Positions 1 to 12,239 of a stretch of DNA of 64,000 bases are shown here, in pieces. The DNA comes from Hydrangea macrophylla. Its lineage: Eukaryota; Streptophyta; Magnoliopsida; Cornales; Hydrangeaceae. The notes beneath the pieces were generated by a model. It saw only the letters and a program-made list of their open reading frames with translations, was not told where the DNA came from and searched no databases. The stretch spans positions 52,664,533 through 52,728,532 of the forward strand of contig CM066987.1 of NCBI GenBank assembly GCA_033977485.1, written 5' to 3'. The position numbers and the translations under genes were made by a program. Each line of letters starts with the position of its first letter. Position 1 is the first letter of the stretch.

Positions 1-1031
1 ATATGCTTTGGCTGATTTGCCCTAAAAGTGATACAGCCTGGTTAGGTCAACCATAGAGACTTCGGGCTCTGTTCGATAGAACTGGGAATGGAAAGCCTCC
101 TTTATATGATTCCAAGTGTGGAACAAGTTTGGGGGAAGATTTATATACCAACTGAAGGCTACCTCGATTAGAGAATTGAAGAACAGTTTCAACAACATGT
201 CTCCTTGGTGGCTTACTTCCTCGCTTTGGAGTTGAAAGCGACCGAAATGCTCCATGGTCGATTGATCACTTTCACCAGAAAACATAGTAAAGTTGGGCAC
301 CTTATATCCTCTTAGAAAAGACATTCTCTCAACTGCATCACCCTACGGTCTTCTGTATGTGGATTGTTGTGCCCTACAAAGTAGGCCACTGAAGTCTTAA
401 TGGATGACTTCGGTGATCTGTTCTCGATCAACCCTCACTGTTTGGGTAGGGACACCTCCCCTTAGACCGTCTCTATGTCCCAAGATTGCCCTTTCATTCC
501 TCGAGGGCTCGTCATCGATTTCTTTAATGTTTCCAAATAACAGGTTAATCTTTCCCCATTACTGGTCCAGACCTTGTCAATTTTGGCCGAGCACTGGCTC
601 CTTGATAGCGATGCCCGCTCTTGCTGGAGCCTGTGGTAGGTTTATGGCCTCTCTTAAAAACCTCTTCATCATTCCTCTTTGGACGGGTAATGTATTTTCA
701 GTCTGGGAGAAAGAAAGGGAATTATGGCTTGCCCTTACCCTAACCAGCGATAGCAAGGTTGTGGTATCATTGGTTATGAAAAACCATTCGTCTGGTGTTC
801 CTTCCATTCCTTTATCTCGCGGAACATCTTACTCATTTGGGAAAAAGTCTGATCTTGCCTAATGGTCATCTCAGCCAAGCGCCGATTAAAGTGTTCTAGT
901 ATGCTATTACCAATATTAGATAATTCAGTCTGATTGGGTACCAGACTATCTAGAGATTCTACATCCGCAGTAGGCTCACACAAGCCCACCTCTTGGCAAG
1001 GACCCTTGGATTTTGTTCCTTTTCCAGCCAT
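1..1031 (-). pseudogene. Broken retrotransposon gag (N-terminal part)
   Basis: Minus-strand gag relic, running off the left edge. A start codon at 1029-1031 (MAGKGTKSK) opens a frame rich in charged residues. That frame stops near 774 and coding character continues in another frame (about 807 down to 22). The stretch at 22-324 has the signature of the plant retrotransposon gag domain: PNFTMFSGESDQSTMEHFGR followed by FSWYINLPPN and FHSQFYRTEPE. The real gene would continue left of the window. At least one frameshift and several stops break it, so no protein is expected. The lineage cannot be fixed without pol. Family knowledge: this domain packages element RNA in virus-like particles. Confidence 0.72.
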
Positions 1032-1040
1032 TTGACACTG

Positions 1041-1058
1041 TCCCACTGGGTGTGCCAA
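1041..1058 (-). promoter_or_regulatory. Putative primer binding site of the left-edge element
   Basis: Read on the minus strand, TTGGCACACCCAGTGGGA lies just inside the LTR end at 1063, about 10 nt before the gag start codon. This is where a tRNA primer site should be. The tRNA is not identified. Confidence 0.5.
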
Positions 1059-1062
1059 AAAT

Positions 1063-2049
1063 TGTTTACTATAAAATCTATGGTGGTATGCTTGGGCATG
1101 CCAGAGTCCACTTGGACTCAAGGAGGTTGTAAAAACTTATCTAACTTCTAATTCAAACGGTTACTATCAAAGTAATTAATGATAACAATGGGTCTCACTT
1201 TACTCTTATGCAAGTAAGTAAATACAAATGGAAAAACAAACAAACATGGAATTCAAAATACCCCAGAGAACACCATCTTCATTGATATCAATAGAACTAG
1301 CAATTATAGTAATTCAGGAAGGTAATTGAGACTCACAATCACTCAAGGACAAATAGAAATGCTTGCGGAGAAAATAAAACAAAGTCTGCCAGGGTAGAAG
1401 TGGCGTGTGTGTTAGCAAATGTAATGTTGCACATTTGATTCTATTTATAGGTAAGGTTGATAACTACCCATGATAATGGCATTGTGGCTCCTAAATTCTA
1501 GGCATGAACAATTAACTTCTTCACTTTGCATCCCATTACTCTATTCTTCCACCATGTTGCAATTTTAGTGGGATGTAATCGCCTTCTAATTCCACCCTGG
1601 CAAAGATCCACGTTTATATCCTTACCCATATTCAACTGCTTAGTAGATCTTACCTACATCGCCCTTATTGCCCAATACTCTGTTGTTCCAAATTGCTTGG
1701 CATTCGTTGGCTGATGTATCTCGGTCTTGATCTTATGGGCCCTCCATGGGTGACCATCGACCTTATTAACTAATGTCTTAACCTTGTACCTATTTCCTGA
1801 CTTGAGTTCCTTGATCACATGGGGATGATCTCGAGGTCTTCCTGGTTTTACTCGTACCATGCTGTCTTCAATCTTGAGACCAATAATCTTGCTATCTGTT
1901 GCTTTGACCCTTTAATTGTACTAGGATCGGTCTGAACTCTACTTTTTGGAGCCTCATCCTTAGTCAATTAGCCAGTTGTACTCATGATGACATCATCAAA
2001 CCACGTGACCTTCACGTGATTTGGAAAACCCTAAATTAGGGTGTAAACA
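1063..2049 (-). repeat. 5' LTR of the left-edge retrotransposon
   Basis: A 987-bp segment bounded by the inverted termini TGTTTAC (1063) and GTAAACA (ending 2049). It is next to a primer-like site and in the right place for the 5' LTR of the minus-strand gag relic. The partner LTR is outside the window, so neither LTR identity nor the target duplication can be checked. A 68-codon frame inside (1654-1860) resembles nothing known and is probably chance. Confidence 0.6.
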
Positions 2050-2321
2050 CTATTATATGCCCATATTCTTGATTTGAAGCACTTATTCCCTGTGATTGGC
2101 CTAAGCTAGACATCAGAACACTATGCAAATTGTTAGCTCGAGGAGGGAACATATTTCATCTATTTGTGTGTACTTTGATGCTTTGACAGATCATTATAGA
2201 CACTCCCATTTTTGTCCAATCCAATCATTTCAAAATAAAGTGCTCGTCGACACGAACCTACCACTTTTTAAATCATCCCAATCAGACATCAAATGAAAAA
2301 GATAATACAAATCAAAATTTA

Positions 2322-3010
2322 TTGGGACACAGGTCAACAAACTCATGCTCACCTGCTACACCATATCATCTCCCATTATCCATGATTCACATAGCTACGC
2401 ATACCACACCTCTTTTTCTTTCTTTATTATTTTTTTTCATCTGCCTCTCTTTTGGTCTACCTCACTTTCTTTCTTTTCTTCTTTTTTTTCTTCCTTTTTC
2501 TTTTTCCTCTTCTCCAACACACATTGTCTCCTCTTTTTCTTTCTTTTCTCTCTTCTTTGTTTTCATTCCTTACCCATCCATCCCCGTGACTTCCTTTCCC
2601 CTACTCTCATTTCTTTTTCTTTCTTTATTTCTCTCTTTCTTCCCCTCTTGGCCTATAAAAACCACTCCTTCATCAATAAAAAGAAAGGGGAGGAAGCACA
2701 AGAAAAAAAAAAAGCTTTCTCTCCATATCTTCCTCACACTCTATATCTCCCTCAACTTCCTCTCCATTTCCCTAACTTCATCATTAAAAAAAAAAGAGTT
2801 TTCATTTTCTCCACCACTATACCACCTCTTCTAACACCACCATCAAGGCCACCACTTTACCCTTCACCTAACTATCATATCACTACGATTCTCATTAACA
2901 TTCCTCACAGTCGTTTCACCAATATCGTCATCCGTTGTCACCCAACCATCATCGAACCGCCTCAAATCATCACCCAACATCCTAGTCACTTACCATCAAT
3001 GTTCTAGCCG
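2322..3010 (+). promoter_or_regulatory. Pyrimidine-rich LTR promoter region with TATA box
   Basis: TATAAAA at 2654-2660 sits in a T/C-dominated stretch in the 5' part of the LTR, a usual place for an LTR promoter. The long open frames over this stretch are Ser/Phe/Leu-rich products of base composition and are not genes. Confidence 0.4.
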
Positions 3011-3532
3011 ATTTCTCGAGTTTCTCAAATAACTCAGGTTTTTTTTATCATTATTTAAACTTTTCTTCATCTCTTGTACATATCATTGACAAACAATGAA
3101 TGTTGCATTTTCATGTGCTAATATAATAAGATACAGTACTCATTTAATCCCCAAATTCCTGGTTTTATATGCATTTTGGAGTTAATATGATTTAATGATG
3201 ATGTCACCCAAATGTGTGTAATTCTGTGCTTTTACATATTTTATATGCTTACGTAAAAATGAAGTTGAAATAATACAATAAAAAGAAGGAAAAAAGAGCA
3301 ATGAGGACACAGGATTATCTCCCATGCTCATTTGTGTTTTGGAAATTGACAATGTCAATTTCCCAACTACCATTCTCACCAAACCAAAGAAGAAAGAAAA
3401 TCAACAACCAAGAAGAAACAACCAAAGAAGAGGAAAAAAAAAAAACCAAGTGTGAAAAGCATTAAATCCTTAGATAGTGACATCTATATGTATACATCAA
3501 TATGTGTTTTACGTAGGAAAGTTTGGATTCTT

Positions 3533-3551
3533 CCCTCTCTCTCTCTTTCTC

Positions 3552-3591
<40 letters not shown>
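3533..3591 (+). repeat. (CT)n microsatellite
   Basis: Nearly uninterrupted CT dinucleotides within LTR C. Confidence 0.95.
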
Positions 3592-3593
<2 letters not shown>

Positions 3594-3705
3594 GGTCTGA
3601 CAGAAGAAGAAAAATTGGGCAAGGATTGAAGAAAAATTGGCCAAGCTTCCCTTTAGTCCCTGTTTAAGTGACGAACCCAATGACGAATTTACATCAATCT
3701 TCGTC

Positions 3706-3713
3706 TATAAATA
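3706..3713 (+). promoter_or_regulatory. Second TATA-like box in LTR C
   Basis: TATAAATA is followed by an A/C-rich leader-like stretch (3720-3775), resembling a plant core promoter. It may be the real start region of LTR C or belong to unrecognised inserted DNA. Confidence 0.3.
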
Positions 3714-3839
3714 AACATCTACTGAAGGAGAAGATGCACAACCTACAACACACAAAACAGAGAACCACATAGCAAAAAGTCTAGGAAGATTACAATTTGA
3801 GCACTTCATAGTGTCCTTGGGTGTAGAAATTTGAGCTTT

Positions 3840-5340
3840 TCTTTACTTTTTCTAGGTCTAAATGTTGTAAAGATTTTTTTTTTTTCTGTAATTGATGATT
3901 TCATTTTAAAAAATATGTAACAAAACTTTGTGTGCTATATTTCTCAAATTAGTTCTTAAATATTTGTTTTGTTGTAGGTCCTTTGCTAATTTGTAGTAGT
4001 AAAATATTTCTATGAAATTTTTGATTTCAAGTCCAAAGTATCTGTAATTATTTTCATCTACTGTATGAAAAGTTAATTTTCAGATTTAGTTTTATTAATG
4101 TTTTTAGTATAGTTAGTAGTTGTAGATCTTCCCTAAAATAGTTTAAAACCACCAAGTTCAAGTTTATGTAATAAAACTCCATTCACTGTAAGACAGAATT
4201 TTGCAAGTAAATGCCAGATTTCTTTGCTACGTAGTTGTAATAATCACCTATTTAAGCCCCAAGCACACCCTATCTATATTCCATTCCCAAATTTGATTAG
4301 GATTTGGTTTAGCCTTGCTTGTGTTCTTGGAGTTCATCCACTGTGACCCAATAAGAATTCAAAGTCAAAAGTTTAGTATTTTATTTTAAGTTCAGTATTT
4401 CAATTTATTTATGTTTTATTAGCCTAGTTGTACTAAACTTTGTTATTTTGCAGATTCCACGAATTCAATCCCAACTCATGTTAAGTGAAGAAAAAGTATA
4501 TTAATATTAATTTTCACTCTTACCTTGGTGTTATGACCTTAATCTTAATTAGACGGTGATTTTGTACATCTATTTAATCTTTCTTTAAAAGATTATTTCG
4601 ACGATAGTTTTAATTTCAAAAATGGTAGGCTAAAACTTTAATTGGGGATATGCAATAAAAACTCAGAAATCACAACTTATGTGCACTAATCTTAAATGGG
4701 CAAATTTATCTAGATGGTTTTTTTTTTTCATTTATGGCAAAAAATATCTATAGTTTATGATTATTTAACATATTTATAGACTATAGCTATATTGGACTTT
4801 AAAAGATTGCGTATTTGAAATAAGAATTTAATTATGTGAATTGTCAAACTATGCCTTTTGTCATAAAAAAAACACCTAGCATACAATATTATTTATTTAA
4901 TAAAGTTAATTTTTTTTTTATTATTTCCATCTTTCGGTATAATAAAATCCAAAAAAAAGTTCATTTCATGTGAATCTAGCTTTTGTTTCTTTTTTTTCCT
5001 CTTCTTGCTAGCATCTTAGTAAATTTATTTTGTACTGTTAAAATCTTTACCATAAACTATTTTTTAAAAATAGCTTTTAATTAGTTTCACTCCAAAAATA
5101 TAAGAACTAGTAGTTTAGGAAAAGCCCCAAAAATCCATCATCTTTTTTTTTTCTTTTTAGGGACAAAATGGTTACTTCCTATTTTAAAGAGTTTTTTTTC
5201 CATTCCATGTGGGTTCGACCTGGTCTTACCAGAACTTTATTACTTGTATGATCACCTACACTTGGATGTTGATAAGAAAACGTGTCAGTAAGACGTCGTC
5301 AATCATCTACATTCTTGCTTGATAATCAAAATTAAAAATA
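3840..5340. other. AT-rich non-coding stretch in LTR C
   Basis: 1.5 kb with homopolymer T and A runs. I see no open frame, repeat array or terminal structure in it. Confidence 0.6.
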
Positions 5341-5377
5341 AAAAAAAATAAACAAAAGAATCCAAGTCTGACTCAAA

Positions 5378-5580
5378 ATTACCCGGTTTCCAATACAGAA
5401 ATCCACGTTCGACTCGGGGTTACTTAGTTTCCAATACAGAAATCTACGTTCGACTCAGGATTACATGGTTTCCAAAATAGAAATCCCACGTGGTTTCTAA
5501 TACGGGGATCATATTCTACTGGAGACTACGCGATTTCTAATACGGGGACCTATGTTCTACTGGGGACTACGCGTTTTTCT
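5378..5580 (+). repeat. Short tandem repeat, unit about 45-60 bp
   Basis: Four to five degenerate units built on 'TTTCCAATACAGAAATC ... GTTCGACT' and later 'TTTCTAATACGGGGA ... GTTCTACTGG'. Part of LTR C. Confidence 0.65.
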
Positions 5581-5734
5581 TATATGGAAATCCATGTCTA
5601 AATAAGAAAGATTTCTTAATTCATATAAATAGAATAATAAAATGAAAGAAAGGATTAATCGGCCTCAATAGCAGCCTTTGCATTCGAAGATCTTCATAGG
5701 TAAGTTTTCTTATCCTATACACTTTACATTTTTT

Positions 5735-6130
5735 TTTATTTCTTTTGGACACCGACCCTTAATTCCAGCATAAAATGAAAAACAAAAAAGATCTCTTTTC
5801 TTCCGTTTTGGGCACCGACCTATACTTCCGGCATAAAATAAAAATACAAAAAAAAACTATTTTCTTCCTTTATGGGCATCAACCCTTACTTCCGACATAA
5901 AATAAAAAATACAAAAAAAATCTCTTTTCTTTCTTTTGGGCATCGACCCTTACATCCGACATCAAAAAAAAAAATCTCTTTTCTTTCTTTTGGGCACTGA
6001 CCCTTACTTCCGGCATAAAATATAATACAAAATAAATCTCTTTTCTTTCTTTTGGGCACCGACCTTATTTCTAGTACACTTTTTCAGTCATTTGGGCATC
6101 GATACTTACTTCTGGCATAGGAATAAAAGC
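5735..6130 (+). repeat. Tandem repeat, unit about 60-65 bp, in LTR C
   Basis: Roughly six units around 'TTTTGGGCACCGACCCTTAC' plus 'TTCCGGCATAAAATAAAA' separated by A-rich spacers. The same array recurs at about 45985-46340, which links the two C LTRs. Confidence 0.8.
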
Positions 6131-6872
6131 ACAAAAAAATAGAAAAGTTCAAAAAAAATACTTCATTATCCACTCACTTCCATAATCTCATTTCAATCTC
6201 AATCACTTTCCAGAGGTTAAAATCTAGGACTATACCATGCGGGTCAAAGTTCCTAGTTACACTGACTCTTTATCAAATTACTACATCACACGTGCACGGT
6301 CAAACGTGACCACTTTTTCTTTTTCTTCAAAAAAAAATCATGCATACACTCGCACACACGAAAGTTAGAACTACATTTGGCCTGATTTTCGTTCTCAGGA
6401 TACGTAAGCAACTCTCAAGAGTACGGCCATACCTACCACAATTTTCCATCCTATTCTCTTTTTAAAAAAACAAGTTTTTCAGTCAAAATGGCCCATTTTA
6501 ATGAAAATCACTAAAACTAGCAACTGTGTGTTTCACGGATGTTCGAGGGAGCCTAACACCTTCCCTCGACATAACCGAGTCCCCGAACCCATTTTTAAAG
6601 ATCTTTGGTTTTGGCATGGCTATTCAGAGTCACACTTTTAAAGGGCTCACTTTTCTCAAAACACTTTTTTTTCAAAAGTGAAAGATGATCACTTTAATTG
6701 TCTTTGCAGGGATCCCTAATACCCGAATATTGTTAGTAGCGACTCTAAAATATTTTGATTAGGCCCTACCACACTCTTTTCACCATTCCCAATAAAGATC
6801 CGTTGCATTTCACCCACTTTTAGAAAGTCGGACATCCAACAGTTGGCTTTCCGAGAGCGCGGGCGCAAGAGC

Positions 6873-6890
6873 TGTCGACTCTGTTGGGGA
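6873..6890 (+). promoter_or_regulatory. Primer binding site of element C (tRNA-Arg-like, decayed)
   Basis: TGTCGACTCTGTTGGGGA lies 2 nt after the LTR end. It aligns with TGGCGACTCTGCTGGGGA after the AB LTR, which is complementary to the 3' end of plant tRNA-Arg. Two substitutions mark it as decayed. Confidence 0.6.
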
Positions 6891-7381
6891 AACACTTTAG
6901 AGGACTCAGCTGCCATTTTAGTGATTTTCATTACAGTGGGGATTTCTTTGTACTAACAATTTTTGCTTTACCTTTTCTTTTGTAAATTTGTATTCTTTTG
7001 CACAGGTGTTCGTGACTCAGGCTGAAATAAAATTGCAAGGCCAATGCCAATGCCAAAATTGCAAAGGCCAATACCAAAGATTTAACTGTTACGCACACTA
7101 CACACTGGCATGCAAGCATAACATAACTCTTCCTGAAGAGGAAACCTTGTAAGATTAGATAGGGAGACGTGCATATGGTCAGAACCGTCGTGGTGTTACA
7201 GTCGGTATCGCACAGAAAAATCTCCCACTCAAACCACCAACCTGAGAAAGTGCTTCAGCACTGGAGGTTTGAAGGTTTGGGGACCGGACCTGATCTAAGT
7301 TTGCATTAGACATCAACCTTTCCACATGCTCTCACTCTCCACACTTGCATCAATATTGGTACTTCACTCTCTCTACATGCT

Positions 7382-7552
7382 CTTTTTTTTTTTTTTTTTC
7401 TCTTCTCTCTCTCTGACCCCTCTCTCTCTTTAACTTCTTCTCTCTTTTTCTGTCATTCTCATTGCCGCTCTCTCTCTATCTCTCTCTTCCTATCTATCTC
7501 ACTGACCCCCTCTCTCTCTCTCTCTCTTTTTCTTACCCACTCCATCTCTCTC

Positions 7553-7599
<47 letters not shown>

Positions 7600-7770
7600 A
7601 TGTCACTCCATGGACTCTCTCTCTATATATATCACTCTCACTGACCCCCTCCCCCTCTCTATTTCTCTCTTTTTCTCACCCACTCCATCTCTCTCTATCA
7701 CTCTCATGGACTCTCTCCCTCTCTCTTCTTTTTAAAGACCCGCCATGTCCCCCTCTCTCTCTATCCTTCT
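7382..7770 (+). repeat. (CT)n-rich low-complexity region
   Basis: A poly-T run followed by repeated CT tracts, the purest at about 7560-7594. Open frames here are composition artefacts. Confidence 0.9.
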
Positions 7771-8419
7771 CACCCATTCTCTCTATCTTTGATGAACCTC
7801 TCTATGTCTTACTTCCTTCCTCTCTTTTTTCTTCTCCTTCTCTTCCATCTCTAAACTTGTCTCTCTTCTTGGGAAAACAAAAAAACCCCTCGCCCAACCC
7901 AGATCCGAACAAGGGGAAGCTAAAACAAGCCATGTACAAGAGCTTCCCATAGAGATCGAGAAGAGGAACAGAGAAAATGTGGGTTTGAGAAGGGTTATTG
8001 ACCCAAGTAGTTGTGGTACATGTGAGTATAATTGAAGACGGTACAGAAGTGATTGTCCCTTAGCTCCCTACTTTCAGTATGCAGAAAGTATCATGGATTA
8101 TGAGGCAATTCATAGATTCTTCGAATGCAGGAACTTTTTACACTTTATTCAAAAGGTATCTGTGGTAGATCGTCAACAAACTATCAAACTCCCTTGTGTT
8201 TTAAGCCACATCCAGACTTTAGGAGCCTGTTTTGGGATGTATTTCGTACCTCTTTTCCCTTGAACAACAAGTTCAAGAATAGAAGGAACATGTCTCACAA
8301 CTTCAAGCTCAGTCAAAATCACCCAAACTATCCAAAGATCTTGATCTGGATCCTTGGATCAACTATGCCATAGAAGATCTAGATCGTGACATAAAAATTC
8401 TTCAAAAGTGTTCCAATCT

Positions 8420-8700
8420 TATTTCTCCCACCACAGCTTCTCCAATCTCTTCTGAAATCTCTAGACCTACCCATATTCCCCCTGTCACTCAAATTTGTGA
8501 CACCTCTTCTTGGTCGAATCTAGTCTAGTACTTGAAATCTAGCAAAAACCCCTAAACTTCTCCAAGTCCACTGGATCTCATTACTTCCAACACAAGTTCT
8601 CCAGTCTCTAGTCCCATCCATACCCCCTCTGTTACTCTAATTTACTTCCACTAGTCTGATCTAGTCCAGTACTTGCAATCTAGTGAGGTCCAGCCTCCCT
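8420..8700 (+). repeat. Degenerate two-copy tandem duplication
   Basis: Two successive blocks share 'CCAATCTCTTCT ... CCCATATTCCCCCTGTCACT' and 'TCTAGTCTAGTACTTGAAAT' with 'CCAGTCTCTAGTCC ... TGTTACTCTAATTTACTTCC' and 'TCTAGTCCAGTACTTGCAAT'. The offset is about 130-140 bp. Confidence 0.55.
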
Positions 8701-9659
8701 TGGGCCTGACAAAAAAACTAGGCCTCCTAAGATTCTCTACATTCTTCCCAAAAATTCATCAAGCAAAAGCACCCACTCCAGCCACTGACCATCGTCGCTT
8801 CTATAATGACAATTAACACTGGATAGACTAAGACGTCCAGCAGTCCTTTTTTCTGTATAGTTTCTCTTCGAAAAAAAAGAGGTGGAAAGAACATCACATG
8901 GTCCATATTCGAGGTGGTCCCTGTATGTCAAAGTGTGCATGGGATTGAGCCCACATGTCTTACTATGTGTGTCCCTCCACCAGCTTAATATAGTTTGGAC
9001 CTTCGGGTACTGTTTTATAGGGTGATTGGGAAGGTAACCATCCCATAACAGTATTATCCTCAGAAGTAAGTTCTGAAGAACATTAACCCATGGTTCTGTG
9101 GAACGGACTATAGGATCTATATGGTTACTGAAAAGTGCATAGGATGTCGTTGGCATTTTAACCTCTAGAATGTAGCCTCACATTGTCAAACTTGGTTAAC
9201 CTCCCGCTCATCCAAATGTATATGCGTGTTGTTGTAATCTCTCATGCTTAAAAAAAAAGCTTCCTTTACAACAATTTTCGTTCATTATGCAATGTACCCT
9301 CACATTGGGCTATGAGTTCAAGAATCAGGTATGGAAATACTATTTCTTGTTAGAAACATAAGTGCACTTTCAAAAATGATAATCCCCCATCACTTTCATG
9401 ATCCACTTGTGTTTGCTATAATCAATCTGAACCAGCTCAAAGGCTGATATGTGTCCCAATTCCAAAAAAGGCATGCTTAATCATTTCTAGTCCTTTAGTG
9501 GAGGCCTAATCTGATACAATGCAGCACGTGCAAGTCAAAACTACGAACACTGATATTATCAAATCCCAAGCAATACCAGCGCATTCGCAACTGTCCAAAT
9601 CATCTCGCTACCAAATCAATAGGTTGCTCTACTTTCTCAAATACACTCTTACTCTCTTT

Positions 9660-9770
9660 CAAAACAAAACAAAAACTAAAAAGAAAAAGGAAAAAAGGTA
9701 GATAGAGAGAGAGAAAGTGTCGGCAGAGAGAGGAAGAAAAAAGAAAAAGAAAAAGAAAAAGGAAAAGAAT

Positions 9771-9801
<31 letters not shown>

Positions 9802-10030
9802 ATAAATATTCTAAGACCCTATCTCTTCCTCATTTCTTTTTTCCCTACTTCTTCTTCTTCTTGACCGCGACCCCACCTCTCATCTCTGGATCTCTCTCTC
9901 TCTCTCTCTCTCCTCTCCCTTATACCCTAACCTCTTTCTCTTTGTCTCCTTCTTTCTCTCTCCCTATCATACCCATAGTCACTGTCCTTCATCGTTGTGC
10001 CTTGCGATTACAACCAAGACCAAGGGGTTG
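9660..10030 (+). repeat. (GA)n tract followed by CT-rich tract
   Basis: Purine-rich DNA with a GA run (about 9771-9798) is followed by a pyrimidine-rich segment with a CT run (about 9893-9913). It is absent from the related block at 16750, so it is either an insertion here or was lost there. Confidence 0.7.
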
Positions 10031-11879
10031 ATCTTAATCTCCACTCTTCTCAATGAGTTTGGTCTATATACCACCCAAGTGATAGTACTTCATACCTGCT
10101 ATTCTAGACAAAATAGATTTAGCTGAGATAATTTTACTTTGGGAAGGGTGTTTTCTCCTAGGCATGGCAATTATGGCTCTGGGTTACTTTCTATTGGAAT
10201 GGTTTGATAATGAAGAAGTTCACGAAGACTAAAAGAATGTTCTTGGAAACTCAGCCCACTCCTGTGATTTAGATTATTTGATAGGGTGACCTTACCAACG
10301 AACAATGAGTTGATGAAAATGTAAGGGTTTTCTTGTTGTTCTCTCTTTGCTTTTATATGTATCGCAAAAAAATATTAAATAAATAAAAATAAAAAATGTC
10401 AAGGACTATGTAAATACATGGGCAACCAATCATATGAGTTGTTTCAATATATGTACGTTGAAATGGTACATCAATATTGGCATTGCACGCAAGTTCAGCC
10501 GAGTATTGTCAGTTTTTCTTACCCGTCATTTTTTTCAAAGTCCAAATGATGTCAGTTCAACCCACCATTGTTTAGTCTCTCAACCCTTCCAATACCTCCA
10601 TGGTTTAACTAACCCAAGCTACCATTTCGCAGAGACTGTCAATACACCTCCACAGCCCACCTAATCTAAATACCATCTTCCATTGTCCACCCATTGCTTA
10701 GAATGCTGCTCCTTACGAGGCATCAAAATGCCACACATGGGCAGTTTCTTAATTACTAAATATATGCATTGTCTGCTTTGTATAAGTACATACATTTCTT
10801 TCAAAAAAAAAACATTTCTTCATCATTCAGTAATTATCATCTTGTTTTAAAATCTCATGATTCATTGATATGACTGTCCTGTAACTTGTTGAAGCCAATT
10901 CGGACATCGCATTGGACTATTTGATGCAACACATGTCTGATTACCATGCAATCACAATCCATGACAGAACATGCTAAAAGGCTTTGAGTCTATATTTGTT
11001 CATTATAGTATCCGACACTACTCATCATTGCAAGTGCATGCTGCTCTACAACTGCTATAGCATATGGACAACACACTCTCAAGGGCAAGAATACCTCAGA
11101 TCCAAACTCAAGGCGTGCCACACATTGATCAAATATCAATTGGGGCAACCCATTGCTCCTCATTTCAATGTTGTACATATATGATTTCTAAAATCCAACT
11201 ATACTTTTGTCAAAATGATGAGAAGCAATAATTTTGAACTGTCCATACACAATTATCCATTTGCTAGACCAGACATGGGTCATCACATACTGTCAATTTC
11301 AAGATAGTCTAACGGGCGTAGTGAAAACCTCAAAAAGGGCGCTACAAGTAATAAATCAAGACTATGGCAAACTATCGACACAATAAATATAGACAAGGAC
11401 TGGACATTAAGCGAATAGTGAGGCACTGAGTTCATAAAGTCAAAAAAAATTTGTTTTTTAGTGTTCCAACAAACAACAAGACATACTATATCTACTAATT
11501 TATGAACAATTTTTTCACACATGATAGACTCATGCATCAATCACTTTTGTAAATACTCTGTACATAGCATAAAAATGCATTTAAAAATAAAAATCATTCA
11601 TACTTTACAGTACAGAAGAAAATGCATATCTTCTGTAGCAGGGGCAATAGGTCCTGATACTTCCATCATCCTTGTAAGGAGAACCATCCCATACTTCTGA
11701 AAACCTCACCACTGGTCCAATATAACTCCAAAAGCCTCACCACTGGTCTAACATACTTCCCAAAACCCTCACTTCATGCAGCCTTTGCTCAGATCCACAT
11801 GTCAAATCAACCTCTCCTTTATGGATCATCAAGATGTATGTCCCCTACTCAGGATCACCAAGCCCATATCATCTCCAAC

Positions 11880-12239
11880 GTCTGGTATGAGTCCGTTCAG
11901 TGGCATTCTGTTCATATCATCCAGTATTAGGTATGAGTCCATCAAGGGGCATCCTGTTCATATCATCCAGCATCAGTTGTGAGTCCGTCACATAGCATCA
12001 TGTTTATCCCATCTAGCATCAAGTATGAGTCCGTCAAGGGGCATCCTGCCCGTCATGTGACATCTTGTTCATCCCATCAAGCATCAGGTATGAGTCTGTC
12101 AAGGGGCATCATGTCCGTCACGTGACATCTTGTTCATCCCATCAAGCATTAGGTATGAGTCCATCAAGGGGCATCCTGTTCATATCATCCATCATCAGGC
12201 GTGAGTCAGTCACATGCATCCTATTCATCTCATCCAGCA
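11880..12239 (+). repeat. Tandem repeat, unit about 46-65 bp
   Basis: Repeats of 'AGCATCAGGTATGAGTCC' and 'AAGGGGCATCCTGTTCATA'. A related but diverged array lies at about 18800-18970. Confidence 0.8.

Larger units (their letters stand above)
2195..6870 (+). repeat. Left (5') LTR of element C
   Basis: About 4.7 kb of non-coding DNA. Its last 1.24 kb (from about 5628) aligns along its length with 45881-47070. It carries a pyrimidine-rich promoter-like part (2330-3010), a (CT)n tract, a long AT-rich middle with no recognisable content (about 3840-5340), and two tandem-repeat blocks near the 3' end. It ends GGGCGCAAGA, the position equivalent to GCGCGACA in the AB LTR. Part of the middle may be an unrecognised insertion. 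Confidence 0.55.
6891..9519 (+). other. Internal leader region of element C, non-coding
   Basis: DNA between the C primer site and the block shared with AB. It holds a long CT-rich region (7330-7870) and a partly duplicated segment (about 8420-8700), and I see no intact gene. A frame from an ATG at 7932 to about 9249 reads like protein in places but contains about 19 stops, close to chance. Confidence 0.5.
9520..12239 (+). other. 3' internal region of a Tat-like element, copy 1
   Basis: Several blocks match 16660-18970 in order. Examples are 'CAAGTCAAAACTAC' with 'AATACCAGC', 'GTTTCTT ... TTGTCTGCT', 'TCTCATGATTCATT ... ATGGCTGTCCT', and 'GGGGCAAGAATACCTC' with 'CAATTGGGGCA'. It is therefore the 3' internal part of an AB-like element. 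No coding potential was recognised. It is interrupted by purine/pyrimidine-rich DNA at about 9660-10030. Confidence 0.55.

Noticed and set aside
404..862. Plus-strand 152-codon frame
   Set aside because: Antisense to the gag relic; no family features.
2322..3007. Two long overlapping plus-strand frames, Ser/Phe/Leu-rich
   Set aside because: Produced by pyrimidine-rich DNA in an LTR.
8737..9156. 139-codon minus-strand frame
   Set aside because: No recognisable domain, no homologous copy in the window, and it lies in transposon-internal DNA.
7932..9249. A possible relic gene: one plus-strand frame with protein-like stretches in which every stop could derive from CAG, CAA or CGA
   Set aside because: About 19 stops in roughly 438 codons is what chance predicts, and any stop codon can be written as a C-to-T change, so the pattern is not evidence.
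10984..11184. Overlapping small frames on both strands
   Set aside because: Inside the non-coding 3' internal region shared with 16.8-17.4 kb, where the frame is not kept.
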